Shown: positions 1 through 7,704, counted from the stretch's first letter. The stretch is 64,000 bases of DNA from Vescimonas sanitatis (GCF_049060325.1 NZ_JBMGPW010000004.1:186001-250000), one strand, 5' to 3'. A program made the numbers and translations. The notes: generated from the sequence alone by a model not told the origin.

Positions 1-242
1 CGGCGGTGAACCGCGCCGTGCCCCGGTGCGCCGTGTCCGTGGAGCAGGCCATCGAGATGTACACCGTCAACGGCGCTTACGCGCTGTTTGAGGACAAGCG
101 CAAGGGAAAGCTGGCGCCGGGATACCTGGCGGATATCGTGGTGCTGGACCGCGACATCCGCGCCGCGCCCGCAGAGCAGCTGGAGCAGACCGACGTGACC
201 GTGACCATCAAGTCCGGGTCGGTGCTGCACAGCCGGCAGTGA
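1..242 (+). CDS. Amidohydrolase family protein, C-terminal end (5' truncated by window)
   Basis: Only the last ~80 codons are present; the gene enters from the left edge in the frame whose codons begin at position 3. The stretch IEMYTVNGAYALFED followed by GKLAPGYLADIVVLDRDI is the typical C-terminal part of composite-domain amidohydrolases (YtcJ/imidazolonepropionase-like), where the small beta-sandwich re-forms after the metal-binding barrel. The metal ligands lie upstream of the window, so substrate and activity cannot be judged. The stop codon abuts the ribosome-binding site of the next gene, suggesting co-transcription with the BTAD regulator. Confidence 0.8.
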   Translation, partial: AVNRAVPRCAVSVEQAIEMYTVNGAYALFEDKRKGKLAPGYLADIVVLDRDIRAAPAEQLEQTDVTVTIKSGSVLHSRQ

Positions 243-252
243 GGTGACGGCC

Positions 253-1425
253 ATGCTTCAGATCAGACTGTTTGGCAAGCCGCAGGTCATCTGCGACGGC
301 ACGGACATCACCCCGGAGCTGGGCAACAAGGGATGCGCCCTGCTGTGTATCCTGTTCCTGCGGGGCGGGGACTACTACGCGCGGGAGAAGCTGGCGGCCT
401 ACCTCTGGCCGGACAGCGCCGCCAGCGCTGCCAAGTATAATCTGCGCTATACCCTGTGGAAGATCAAAAAGAGCACCGATATCGGCGAGGGTGGGCGGTC
501 GCTCATCAAGCTGGACCGGGAGTACTGCTGCATCGACCGGGCATACGACTATATCTGCGATCTGCAGACCATCGACGAGATCGACCCGGAGACCCGGTCG
601 GCGGACGAGCTGAAGCGGGCGTGTGACGCCTTCGGCGGCGAGCTGCTGGAGGGGTACTATTTCAACCACTGCGAGGACCTGAATGAGCTGATCCTCAGCC
701 AGCGCATCTATTATGAGAAGCGGAAGAACCGGCTGCTGATGAAGGCGGCGGAGCTGTATGAGCAGCGGGATATGCTGCCGGAGGCCGTGGGCATTCTGGA
801 ACGGGTCATGGAATACGAGCCCTACAACGAGCAGTTGGCCCTGCGGCTGATGACGCTGTATGAGCGCGGCGGCGACCGCAGCCGTGCTATCCGGTTTTTC
901 AACGAGTTCCGCAACCGGCTGGCCTCCAACCTGGAGATCTATCCCGGCAGCGCCATCACGCAGAAATACGCGGAGCTGAAGGCCGCGCCCGCCGCGCCGG
1001 AGGAGCCTGCGGCGGCGCGGACCGATGCGCCGGGCCTGCACGTGCGGACCTACTGCCTCCGGGCGGTGCCCTGCTTCTGGATGGCGGACGCAGTGGGAAA
1101 GCTGCTGGACGTCGTCGGGAACGACGTGCGGCCGGACGACCGGACGCTGCTGCGGGTGCTGGGGGCTATACAGCCCGCTGCGGCGGTGTGTGCCGGCGCG
1201 GAGGGTGAGGTCACGGCCGCACCGGCGGCAGTGGCCCAGGCGTTTATCCGGTGGCTCACCGGTCTGGCGGCGCGGCAGCCGCTGGCGGTGCACATCCGCC
1301 GCGCCGGGGAGATGGATGACGTCAGCCGCGGTGTGCTGGAGTATCTGCTGGCGGAGCGCCCTGCCGGGTTGACGCTGCTGACAGAGGACGGCGGCGCTCT
1401 GGGCGATATGTCCAGCGGAAAATGA
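253..1425 (+). CDS. BTAD-domain (SARP-like) transcriptional regulator
   Basis: 390-residue protein. Residues ~1-90 (MLQIRLFGKPQV..., then LAAYLWPD) look like the OmpR-type winged helix that opens SARP/BTAD regulators. Residues ~95-240 (ELLEGYYF, LYEQRDMLPEAVGILERVMEYEPYNEQLALRLMTLYERGGDRSRAIRFF) form the helical TPR-like BTAD domain. The last ~150 residues match no family I recognise. I chose ATG 253 rather than GTG 244 because GAGGTG at 241-246 is a well-placed ribosome-binding site for 253. It follows the amidohydrolase with an 11-nt gap and probably regulates its operon or the importer downstream. That target is inference. Confidence 0.8.
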   Translation: MLQIRLFGKPQVICDGTDITPELGNKGCALLCILFLRGGDYYAREKLAAYLWPDSAASAAKYNLRYTLWKIKKSTDIGEGGRSLIKLDREYCCIDRAYDYICDLQTIDEIDPETRSADELKRACDAFGGELLEGYYFNHCEDLNELILSQRIYYEKRKNRLLMKAAELYEQRDMLPEAVGILERVMEYEPYNEQLALRLMTLYERGGDRSRAIRFFNEFRNRLASNLEIYPGSAITQKYAELKAAPAAPEEPAAARTDAPGLHVRTYCLRAVPCFWMADAVGKLLDVVGNDVRPDDRTLLRVLGAIQPAAAVCAGAEGEVTAAPAAVAQAFIRWLTGLAARQPLAVHIRRAGEMDDVSRGVLEYLLAERPAGLTLLTEDGGALGDMSSGK

Positions 1426-1537
1426 CGGCGGAAAGTGCCGGGTATTTGCTTGAACACCGGGCACATCCGAACTTTAAAGCGCGAAAGCGCGTAGCGGAGT
1501 GTTTATTCCCGGCAAATATTTTTGGTGGATATGACGG

Positions 1538-1566
1538 TTGACGGTGACTTGTTGTTGTTGTGATAT
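1538..1566 (+). promoter_or_regulatory. Promoter of the aromatic leader peptide
   Basis: TTGACG (1538-1543), a 17-bp spacer, then TGATAT (1561-1566). It lies 36 bp ahead of the leader ORF and is the only good promoter in the 395-bp gap between the regulator and the broken ABC operon. Confidence 0.65.
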
Positions 1567-1601
1567 CTTACAGAAAACTTCGGGAAAGGAGAACGCCACA
1601 C

Positions 1602-1697
1602 ATGATGAAGCAGCTGTACAAGGCATACGCATTTAGCTTTTACTTTACCTATGCGGATGAAGTAAGAGTGATTTGTGGTGCCCGGAAATGCTGCTGA
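1602..1697 (+). CDS. Aromatic-rich leader peptide (31 aa), putative attenuator peptide
   Basis: Small ORF with an excellent ribosome-binding site (AAAGGAG, 1586-1592) and a promoter immediately upstream. Residues 6-17 contain seven aromatic residues (four Tyr, three Phe, in the run YKAYAFSFYFTY) and no Trp; the peptide ends in Cys-Cys. An intrinsic terminator starts 40 nt after its stop codon, and the next gene is the start of a TrpX-family ABC substrate-binding lipoprotein. This is the order of a classical attenuator such as the E. coli pheA leader: ribosome stalling on scarce Phe/Tyr-tRNA would change folding of the terminator. I do not see an obvious antiterminator pairing, so the mechanism remains inferred. 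Confidence 0.7.
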   Translation: MMKQLYKAYAFSFYFTYADEVRVICGARKCC

Positions 1698-1736
1698 TGA
1701 AATGAGGATGTTCTCCCACGGAGACGCACTGACATC

Positions 1737-1778
1737 AAAGCCGCCCTATGGATCGCAGATCCACAGGGCGGCTTTTTT
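1737..1778 (+). terminator. Intrinsic terminator in the leader (attenuator)
   Basis: Near-perfect hairpin: AAAGCCGCCCT (1737-1747) pairs with AGGGCGGCTTT (1765-1775), continued inside by GGATC/GATCC around a GCA loop, with one mismatch. Six T follow. A small hairpin (TCTCC-CAC-GGAGA with outer GATGT/ACATC) lies directly upstream at about 1708-1736. Confidence 0.85.
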
Positions 1779-1820
1779 GCAGCCAAATTTTCAAAAACAC
1801 CCATCAGGAGGAACCACACC

Positions 1821-1952
1821 ATGAAAAAGAACATCACACGGCGGCTGACGACCGCCCTGCTGGCCGCCGTCATGTGCGTGAGCATGGCCGCCTGCGGCAG
1901 CAAGACCGACGACACCAAGACGGACGGCACCGGTGCTGCAGGCGGCCTATAA
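1821..1952 (+). pseudogene. ABC substrate-binding lipoprotein, signal peptide only (truncated)
   Basis: Ribosome-binding site AGGAGGA precedes ATG 1821. The product begins as a lipoprotein: basic start (MKKNITRRL), hydrophobic core, lipobox MAACGS, then a Thr/Asp-rich linker; it hits a stop after 43 residues. The next frame immediately continues with substrate-binding-protein sequence (AEIPILGTSVTEYGVAL), so the mature domain has lost a large internal segment with a frameshift. The leader peptide, terminator and this start are intact, so the operon's control region outlived its product, or the assembly has dropped the middle. Confidence 0.75.
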
Positions 1953-2739
1953 CGCCACCGCAGAGATCCCCATTCTGGGTACCTCTGTTACCGAGTACGG
2001 CGTGGCGCTGGATCACCTGAGCCTGACGCTGCGGGACGGGGATTTCGTCACCGTCATCGGCGGCAACGGCGCCGGAAAGAGCACCATGCAGAACGCCATC
2101 TGCGGCACCTGGCAGCCCGACGAGGGCAGCATCGAGCTGGACGGCGTCAACGTTTCCTCTCTGCCGGAGTACAAGCGCGCCCGCTACCTGGGCCGCGTAT
2201 ACCAGGACCCCATGATGGGTACCTCCGCCGGCATGGAGATCGAGGAGAACCTGGCTCTGGCGGAGCGCCGCGGCCGGCATCACACCCTGCGTCCCGGCAT
2301 CCGCCGCGGCGAGCGCGAGGACTATCGCCGCCGGCTGCGGGAGCTGGGTCTGGGTCTGGAGGACCGCCTGACCACCAAGGTGGGCACCCTCTCCGGCGGA
2401 CAGCGGCAGGCGCTGACGCTGCTGATGGCCACCTTGCAGAAGCCCAAGCTGCTGCTGCTGGACGAGCATACCGCGGCGCTGGATCCCCAGACGGCCCAGC
2501 GGGTCATGGACATCACCGACCGCCTGGTCCGGGAGAACCACCTGACCACGCTGATGATCACCCACAATATGCGCGACGCTATCCACTACGGCAACCGCCT
2601 GCTGATGCTGCACAACGGGCGGATCGTGCTGGATATCTCCGGCGAGAAGAAGGCCCGGCTGACGGTGCCGGACCTGCTGGCGCTGTTCAGCAAGGTCAGC
2701 GGCCAGGAATACGACAACGACCGCGCTCTGCTGGCGTAA
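1933..2739 (+). pseudogene. ABC transporter ATPase (TrpZ-like) fused to a substrate-binding-protein fragment
   Basis: From about 2005 the frame encodes most of an ABC ATPase of the TrpXYZ type: Walker A GGNGAGKST, signature LSGGQRQ, Walker B LLLLDEHTAALDP and H-loop ITHN. It lacks its own start and the first ~25 residues. The preceding ~25 codons (LQAAYNATAEIPILGTSVTEYGVAL) belong to the substrate-binding protein, and the two halves meet at a GTGGCGCTGGA-like sequence, where such proteins and ATPases could share microhomology. The permease gene is absent. No ribosome-binding site precedes GTG 1933. As assembled, the importer cannot work. Confidence 0.75.
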
Positions 2740-2745
2740 ACGCGA

Positions 2746-2779
2746 AGCCGGGGACTGCCCGTGAGGACAGTCCCCGGCT
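2746..2779 (+). terminator. Hairpin after the ATPase remnant
   Basis: AGCCGGGGACTG (2746-2757) pairs with CAGTCCCCGGCT (2768-2779). The following sequence is only moderately T-rich, so it is a weak terminator or processing hairpin. Confidence 0.55.
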
Positions 2780-2787
2780 CTCTGCCC

Positions 2788-2816
2788 TTGACGGGCTGTG
2801 CGGCGGATGGTATGAT
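2788..2816 (+). promoter_or_regulatory. Promoter of the small membrane protein gene
   Basis: TTGACG (2788-2793), 17-bp spacer, TATGAT (2811-2816), 46 bp before ATG 2862. Confidence 0.6.
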
Positions 2817-2861
2817 GGTATGCGGAAGCGCCGGGGCCGTTCCGGCGCAGGGGAGGACGCC

Positions 2862-3086
2862 ATGAAGAAGATAGACAACTGCGAGAATTCCACCGTGCTG
2901 GTGGCGCTGCTGCTGGCGGGCATCCTGCTGGTCATGGGCGCCTACCGGCTGTTCTCCTGGCTGTGCAGCCGGGGGCTGACGGACACGCTGACCTGGGTGC
3001 TGGGCGCGGCGGCGCTGGTGCTGGCGGCGCTGGGCCTGCTGCTGGCGAGCCGCAGCTTCCGGCGGCTGAAGGAGCTGCATCTGTAA
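2862..3086 (+). CDS. Small two-helix membrane protein (74 aa)
   Basis: Start ATG 2862 follows GGGAGG at 2851. The product has a short charged N-terminus and two hydrophobic helices (about residues 11-31 and 43-62) separated by a short polar turn, ending in a basic tail (ASRSFRRLKELHL). I recognise no family. It has its own promoter and a bidirectional terminator behind it, so it is a single-gene transcription unit. Confidence 0.6.
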   Translation: MKKIDNCENSTVLVALLLAGILLVMGAYRLFSWLCSRGLTDTLTWVLGAAALVLAALGLLLASRSFRRLKELHL

Positions 3087-3088
3087 GA

Positions 3089-3120
3089 GAACACCCCTGA
3101 CCGGCAGGTCAGGGGTGTTC
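3089..3120. terminator. Bidirectional terminator
   Basis: GAACACCCCTGACC (3089-3102) pairs with GGTCAGGGGTGTTC (3107-3120) around a GGCA loop. It ends the small membrane gene and the convergent M20 operon. Confidence 0.85.
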
Positions 3121-3125
3121 TTTCT

Positions 3126-4562
3126 TTACAGCTCCAGGGGCGCCGGCACGGCGTCCGCCGGGATGGGGCAGGTGTACCCGGCCGCCGTCCGCTGCCGGAA
3201 CTCGGCCTTGGCGGCCTCCAGCAGCGCGGGATGCTCCAGCAGATCGATGGCGGCGGCGCACAGCACCTTGCCGGCGTGCACAGTGGCCTTATGGGCCATG
3301 GGCGTCTTGTTGCAGGACACCACCTGCCAGCTGTGGCAGGGGACGTGGTTGGGCCACACCGCCACATGGATCTGTGCCGTGGGGCACTGATAGCTGACAT
3401 CGCCCACGTCGGTGGAGCCGGCGTTGAAGGCGGGACCCTGATACAGCGGCATCAGGAAGTCGTTGAAGTGGCCGGTCTGCATGGCCTTCACCTTTTCGGC
3501 GAAGGCGGGATCGTTCTCCGCGCCCACGCCGCCGGGGACGTCACGCCCCTCGTAGGTGGCGGATAGTGCCTCCATGAAAGCGTGCTCCTCCGCCGTGCAG
3601 GGCGGTACGCCCAGCTGGGAGAAGTTGTCGTACAGCACCTTCTCCAGCGCGTGGTTGCACACGGTGTCAGACAGGCCGTCCACGAAGCGGCGCTCGATGG
3701 TGGTGCCCGTCATCAGCGCCGCGCCCTGCGCGATCTTGTCCACCCGCTGGTGCAGGGCCATGCAGTCCTTGACGAAGTTGGAACGGATCATGTACAGGAC
3801 GCTGGCCTGGTGCTGCACCACGTTGGGGCTTACGCCGCCTGCGTCCAGAATGGAGTAGTGCACCCGGGCGTCGCGGGGCATATGCTCCCGCAGGAACTGC
3901 ACGCCCACATTCATCAGCTCTACCGCGTCCAGCGCGCTGCGGCCCCGCTCCGGCGCGGTGGATGCCTGGGACGCCAGCCCGTGGAACGTGTAGATCATCT
4001 GGATGCAGGAGTTGGTGGAGCCGGTAGTCACCTCGCTGCTGTCGCCGGGGTGCCACGTCAGCGCCGCGTCAAGGCCGTACCACAGGCCCTCCCGAGCCAT
4101 ATAGGCCTTGGACGCCACGCCCTCCTCGCCGGGGCAGCCGTACAGGATGACGGTGCCGCTTTTTCCGGTCTGGGTCAGATAGTGCTTCAGACCGATGGCG
4201 GCGGCCATGGCCCCCGCGCCCAGCAGATTGTGGCCGCAGCCGTGGCCGCTGCCGCCCTTCACCAGCTCGTGGTACGCGGTGCTGCCCGCCGCCTGCGAAA
4301 GGCCGGACAGCGCATCGTACTCCGCCAGCAGGCCAATGACCGGCCCACCGCTGCCGAAGGAGGCGGAGAAGGCGGTGGGGATGCCGCATATGCCTTCCTC
4401 CACCTGAAAGCCCTCAGCCTTCAGCACCTTGACGAACAGGGCGGCGGACTTTACCTCCTGCATGGACAGCTCAGCATAGTCCCAGATGGCGTCCGCCACC
4501 TCTGCCACCAGTTCCTTCTTCTCGTCAATGGCGGCCAGCGCCGCCTTTTTTGCATCGTTCAT
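3126..4562 (-). CDS. M20 family metallo-amidohydrolase (AbgB/peptidase-like)
   Basis: 478-residue cytosolic hydrolase. Visible landmarks of the M20 fold are EYDALSGL, SGHGCGHNLLGAGAMAAA (zinc-binding His/Cys region), YGCPGEEG (catalytic Glu pair) and, after the dimerisation domain, GSTDVGDVSYQCPTAQIHVAVWPNHVPCHSW near the C-terminus. The length and the last motif resemble aminobenzoyl-glutamate utilisation protein B and related amidohydrolases. Start 4562 has a ribosome-binding site (AAAGGAGC). It is the last gene of the importer operon, 14 bp after the ATPase, and probably cleaves an N-acyl amino acid or small peptide brought in by that importer. The substrate is inference. Confidence 0.85.
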   Translation of the reverse strand: MNDAKKAALAAIDEKKELVAEVADAIWDYAELSMQEVKSAALFVKVLKAEGFQVEEGICGIPTAFSASFGSGGPVIGLLAEYDALSGLSQAAGSTAYHELVKGGSGHGCGHNLLGAGAMAAAIGLKHYLTQTGKSGTVILYGCPGEEGVASKAYMAREGLWYGLDAALTWHPGDSSEVTTGSTNSCIQMIYTFHGLASQASTAPERGRSALDAVELMNVGVQFLREHMPRDARVHYSILDAGGVSPNVVQHQASVLYMIRSNFVKDCMALHQRVDKIAQGAALMTGTTIERRFVDGLSDTVCNHALEKVLYDNFSQLGVPPCTAEEHAFMEALSATYEGRDVPGGVGAENDPAFAEKVKAMQTGHFNDFLMPLYQGPAFNAGSTDVGDVSYQCPTAQIHVAVWPNHVPCHSWQVVSCNKTPMAHKATVHAGKVLCAAAIDLLEHPALLEAAKAEFRQRTAAGYTCPIPADAVPAPLEL

Positions 4563-4576
4563 TGTCTGCTCCTTTT

Positions 4577-5317
4577 TCACAGCACCTTCTTCAGGAAATC
4601 CTGAAGGCGAGGGCTCTGGGGGTGATCGAAAACATCGGCGGGGGTGCCCTGTTCGGCGATCTTGCCGGCGTCCATGAACAGCACGCGGCTGCCCACCTCT
4701 TTGGCGAAGCCCATCTCGTGGGTGACCACCACCATGGTCATGCCGGACTGGGCCAGCTCCTGCATGACCTCCAGCACCTCGCCCACCATCTCCGGGTCCA
4801 GGGCGCTGGTGGGCTCGTCGAACAGCATGACCTCCGGCTCCATGGCCAGCGCCCGGACGATGGCCACACGCTGCTTCTGTCCGCCGGACAGCTGGGCGGG
4901 GTAGTCGTTGGCTCTGTCCGCCAGGCCCACGCGCTGGAGCAGCGCCATGGCCTTCTGCTCGGCCTCCGACTTGGGGACTTTTTTGATCTTGATGGGCGCC
5001 ATGGTCAGATTCTCCAGCACGGTTTTGTTGGGGAACAGATTGAAGTGCTGGAACACCATGCCCATTTTCTGCCGATGGAGGGGGAGGTCCACCTTCTTGC
5101 CGGTGATGTCCACCCCGTCGAAGATGATGGAGCCGGAGGTGGGCGTTTCCAGCAGATTCAGGCTCCGCAGGAATGTGCTCTTGCCGCCGCCGGAGGGCCC
5201 GATCACCGCGATGACGTCGCCCTTGTACACGTCCACCGTGACGCCGTCCAGCGCCTTGACGTCGCCGCCGTTGTAGTATTTCTTCAGGTCCTTGACCTGG
5301 ATAAGTGTCTGTGCCAT
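4577..5317 (-). CDS. Polar amino acid ABC transporter, ATP-binding protein
   Basis: 246 residues with all ATPase motifs: Walker A GPSGGGKST, Q-loop, signature LSGGQKQR, Walker B VMLFDEPTSALDP and H-loop VVTHEMGFAKEV. This combination is typical of GlnQ/HisP/TcyN ATPases for polar amino acids. It overlaps the permease stop codon by ATGA, so the two are translationally coupled. Confidence 0.93.
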   Translation of the reverse strand: MAQTLIQVKDLKKYYNGGDVKALDGVTVDVYKGDVIAVIGPSGGGKSTFLRSLNLLETPTSGSIIFDGVDITGKKVDLPLHRQKMGMVFQHFNLFPNKTVLENLTMAPIKIKKVPKSEAEQKAMALLQRVGLADRANDYPAQLSGGQKQRVAIVRALAMEPEVMLFDEPTSALDPEMVGEVLEVMQELAQSGMTMVVVTHEMGFAKEVGSRVLFMDAGKIAEQGTPADVFDHPQSPRLQDFLKKVL

Positions 5318-6048
5318 CAGATATGCACCTCCCGCTGCTGCTTCCGCTTGCGCCCATAGCCGTTGTTCCGGTCGGCCTTCTTCATTTTTCTTTCAAAGTG
5401 GCCGAACACCTTGCTGAGCACGAACGTCATAATGAAGTAGATGACGCCCACGATCACCAGCGGCTCGATGGGCAGGTATGTGGCGCCCTTGACCACCAGG
5501 TACTGGGTCATCAGGTCGCCGATGAAGAACGTGGAGCCCAGGGACGTGTCCTTGATGATCATGATAAACTCGTTGCCCAGGGCGGGCAGGATGTTCTTCA
5601 CTGCCTGGGGCACCACCACGAACCACATGGCCTTGCTCTCGCTGAAGCCAAGGCTCAGCGCCGCCTCCTTCTGCCCCGGATCCACCGCCTGGATGCCGGA
5701 ACGGATGACCTCGGACACGTAGGCCGCGCTGTTGCAGATCAGGGCGATGGCGATGCAGAGGAACTTCTGCTTGTTCAACGCCGGGATCAGCATGGGCAGG
5801 CCGAAATAGAAGAAATACAGCTGCAGCAGCATAGGCGTGCCGCGGATGATCTCGATGTAGATGGTGGATAGCCACCGCAGCGGCGGTATCTTCGACATCT
5901 TCATCAGTGCCAGCACAGAGGCGAACACCGCGCCGAAGGCCACGGTGATGGCGGCCAGCGCCAGCGTGTACGACACGCCGTCGATGAGGAATTTGTCCCA
6001 GTATTTCAGGAACAGGGCCGCCAGCTTTTCAAAGTCAATGAATTTCAT
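5317..6048 (-). CDS. Polar amino acid ABC transporter, permease
   Basis: 243-residue inner-membrane permease of the HisM/GlnP family. It has several hydrophobic helices, IEIIRGTPMLLQLYF early and the EAA loop EAALSLGFSESKAMWFVVVPQAVKNILPALGNEF that docks the ATPase. Only one permease gene is present, so it should act as a homodimer. Upstream lies the lipoprotein of the same system. Confidence 0.93.
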   Translation of the reverse strand: MKFIDFEKLAALFLKYWDKFLIDGVSYTLALAAITVAFGAVFASVLALMKMSKIPPLRWLSTIYIEIIRGTPMLLQLYFFYFGLPMLIPALNKQKFLCIAIALICNSAAYVSEVIRSGIQAVDPGQKEAALSLGFSESKAMWFVVVPQAVKNILPALGNEFIMIIKDTSLGSTFFIGDLMTQYLVVKGATYLPIEPLVIVGVIYFIMTFVLSKVFGHFERKMKKADRNNGYGRKRKQQREVHI

Positions 6049-6120
6049 GGTGATTTCCTCTTACTGTGTATACGGCGGCGGGTACGGCTTTCGTACCCGC
6101 CGCCGCGGTGTATATCCGTG

Positions 6121-7008
6121 TCAGTTCAGTGTCAGCTCCTGTGCGTTCTCGCTCTTGCCCAGCTCTACGGCGTCCTTGTACCAGCCGTCGTAGAGGTTGG
6201 CCTCCTTGGCCTGTGCCAGAATGGCGTTCACCGCGTCCAGCAGCTCCGTCTCACCCTTCTGCATCATGATAACGTTGGCGGAATACTCGGCCTTCACGTC
6301 GAATTCCCAGGTGCAGATGACCAGATCGGGGTTGGCGTCCACGATCATCTCCGCGTTGCCGTAGGCCACGGCCAGCGCCTCGATGTTGCCGCTCTTGAGC
6401 TCCATGACGCCCACGGTGATGTCGCCGATGGAGATGGGATTGGCACCCGTCAGCTGCTCAGTCACCAGCTGCATCTGCAGGGAGGCGTTCTGCGCGCCCA
6501 CGTCCTGACCGGCCAGATCCTCGGGGGAGGTGTACTTATCCGCGTTCTCCTTTTTGATGAGCAGGGCCTGTCTCGTCTCGTTTTCACCGGCGTAGTAGTA
6601 ATCGCTGAGCTCATAGTTCTGGGCTCTGTCCTCCGTCCAGGAGTAGCCGGAGATGCTCATGGGAACGGAGCCGGTGTACACGGCGGTCTGGCTGGCGTCG
6701 AAGCCCATAGGCTCGATGACCAGCTCCACGCCCAGGTTCTCGGCAATGTACTTGGCCAGCGTGATGTCAAAGCCCACATACTGGTCCTGACCGGTTTTGG
6801 AGGAGTCCACAAACTCCATGGGGGAGAAGTCGGGGCTGAGGGTCACGGTCAGCACGCCGTCGGCCTTGATCTTTTCCAGCGCGTTGGTCGGCTCTGCTGT
6901 GGTGGTGTCATCGGTCTTGTCCTCGGCTGTCGTATCGGCCTTGCTGCCGCAGGCCGCCAGAGAAAGCGCCATCATCAGCGCCAGAAGCAAAGAAACAAAC
7001 TTTTTCAT
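6121..7008 (-). CDS. Amino acid ABC transporter, substrate-binding lipoprotein
   Basis: 295 residues. Start 7008 is supported by GGAAGGA eight bases upstream. A signal peptide with lipobox LSLAACGSK is followed by a Thr/Asp-rich linker and a family-3 solute-binding domain (LTVTLSPDFSPMEFVD, GFDITLAKYIAENLGVELV, ...GWYKDAV). It delivers an amino acid or close derivative to the permease and ATPase downstream. The specificity cannot be read from sequence; the linked M20 hydrolase suggests a conjugated amino acid. Confidence 0.9.
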   Translation of the reverse strand: MKKFVSLLLALMMALSLAACGSKADTTAEDKTDDTTTAEPTNALEKIKADGVLTVTLSPDFSPMEFVDSSKTGQDQYVGFDITLAKYIAENLGVELVIEPMGFDASQTAVYTGSVPMSISGYSWTEDRAQNYELSDYYYAGENETRQALLIKKENADKYTSPEDLAGQDVGAQNASLQMQLVTEQLTGANPISIGDITVGVMELKSGNIEALAVAYGNAEMIVDANPDLVICTWEFDVKAEYSANVIMMQKGETELLDAVNAILAQAKEANLYDGWYKDAVELGKSENAQELTLN

Positions 7009-7074
7009 GGTCGTATATCCTTCCGTATATGGTGAATATTTATTCATGTATAAAATGTATGTGGTCGGGAGAGC

Positions 7075-7125
7075 TCATGCCGCGTGGTGCAGGCGGTGCG
7101 CCTGTCGTCGTCGCAGCAGTGCCAT
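7075..7125 (-). CDS. Arg/His-rich leader peptide (16 aa)
   Basis: ATG 7125 is preceded by a perfect ribosome-binding site, AAAGGAG (7134-7140) with 8-nt spacing. The product is MALLRRRQAHRLHHAA: four Arg (three consecutive CGA codons) and three His in 16 residues. An in-frame ATG at 7158 would give 27 residues. It lies in the 5' leader of the amino-acid importer, between the promoter and the lipoprotein gene. No terminator hairpin follows it, so any control would be translational or Rho-dependent. Role as a leader peptide is inference from size, position and composition. Confidence 0.55.
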   Translation of the reverse strand: MALLRRRQAHRLHHAA

Positions 7126-7239
7126 CGTGCAAACTCCTTTGATGTGGTGATTTTTCATGGGTCGTACCGCCTTTCCGGTGTGCGTTTTCCGGGGATGGGC
7201 TTGCCGCCGTCCGGTGCATCTCTCTCGTTGATGTTGCAT

Positions 7240-7268
7240 AATTTACCACCACAGTCCGGGAATGTCAA
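7240..7268 (-). promoter_or_regulatory. Promoter of the leader peptide and amino-acid importer operon
   Basis: On the minus strand: consensus TTGACA (7268-7263), a 17-bp spacer, TAAATT (7245-7240). Transcription would begin about 7233 and give a leader of ~225 nt before the lipoprotein start. Confidence 0.8.
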
Positions 7269-7380
7269 GGAAAATTTGAATATTTATCCACAAAATATGT
7301 GATTTTAGTGAATATACTTACAGCATCGGATAAAGCGGCGGGTCATTTGCATCAAAATGACGGGATCCGCCAGCAAAAAA

Positions 7381-7685
7381 AGAGCACCGCCTTTAGGCCG
7401 CCTGGCATAAGAAAACATACGCCGCAAAAGGCGCGTTTCGCGCAGCCCCATCGTTGCGCCGCCTTGACAGACATCCAGTATGCCTGCGGCGGTGCGCCTC
7501 GGCTCTGCACAAAACGCGCTCTTTTTCGGTGCGAAGCAGTTTTGCCAAAGTAAATTCGAGCTGAAATTGGCTGCAAAAACGCCCGCATGCTGACGCATGT
7601 GGGCGTTTTTCGGTCGATTTCAGCCGGATAGACACAGGCAAAACCGTGTGTTTTCTTGTGTCAGGCGGCCTTTCGGCGGTGCTCT
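7381..7685. repeat. Pair of 41-bp imperfect inverted repeats (7381-7421 and 7645-7685)
   Basis: Reverse-complementing 7645-7685 gives an ungapped match to 7381-7421 at 35 of 41 positions, with identical AGAGCACCGCC outer ends and AAGAAAACA inner ends. The ~223 bp between them holds several GC-rich palindromes and the raiA terminator but no credible gene. This is the geometry of a small non-autonomous inverted-repeat element or of two inverted copies of one intergenic repeat. Confidence 0.6.
7575..7610. terminator. Terminator hairpin downstream of raiA
   Basis: AAAAACGCCCGCATGC (7575-7590) pairs with GCATGTGGGCGTTTTT (7595-7610) around TGAC, with one G-T wobble. It serves raiA on the minus strand and could stop plus-strand transcripts too. 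Confidence 0.75.
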
Positions 7686-7704
7686 CTCGTGTCGTGTATG
7701 TGAA

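Noticed and set aside
208..1466. Long minus-strand open frames opposite the BTAD regulator
   Set aside because: Shadow of a GC-rich gene: His/Gln/Arg-rich, no family features, no ribosome-binding site.
4577..5357. Continuous frame joining the M20 protein to sequence opposite the ABC ATPase
   Set aside because: The extension is a frame shadow of the ATPase; M20 begins at 4562 with its own ribosome-binding site.
7299..7641. Overlapping 78-97 aa frames on both strands in the inverted-repeat region
   Set aside because: They arise from palindromic non-coding DNA, lack ribosome-binding sites and family features, and overlap terminators.
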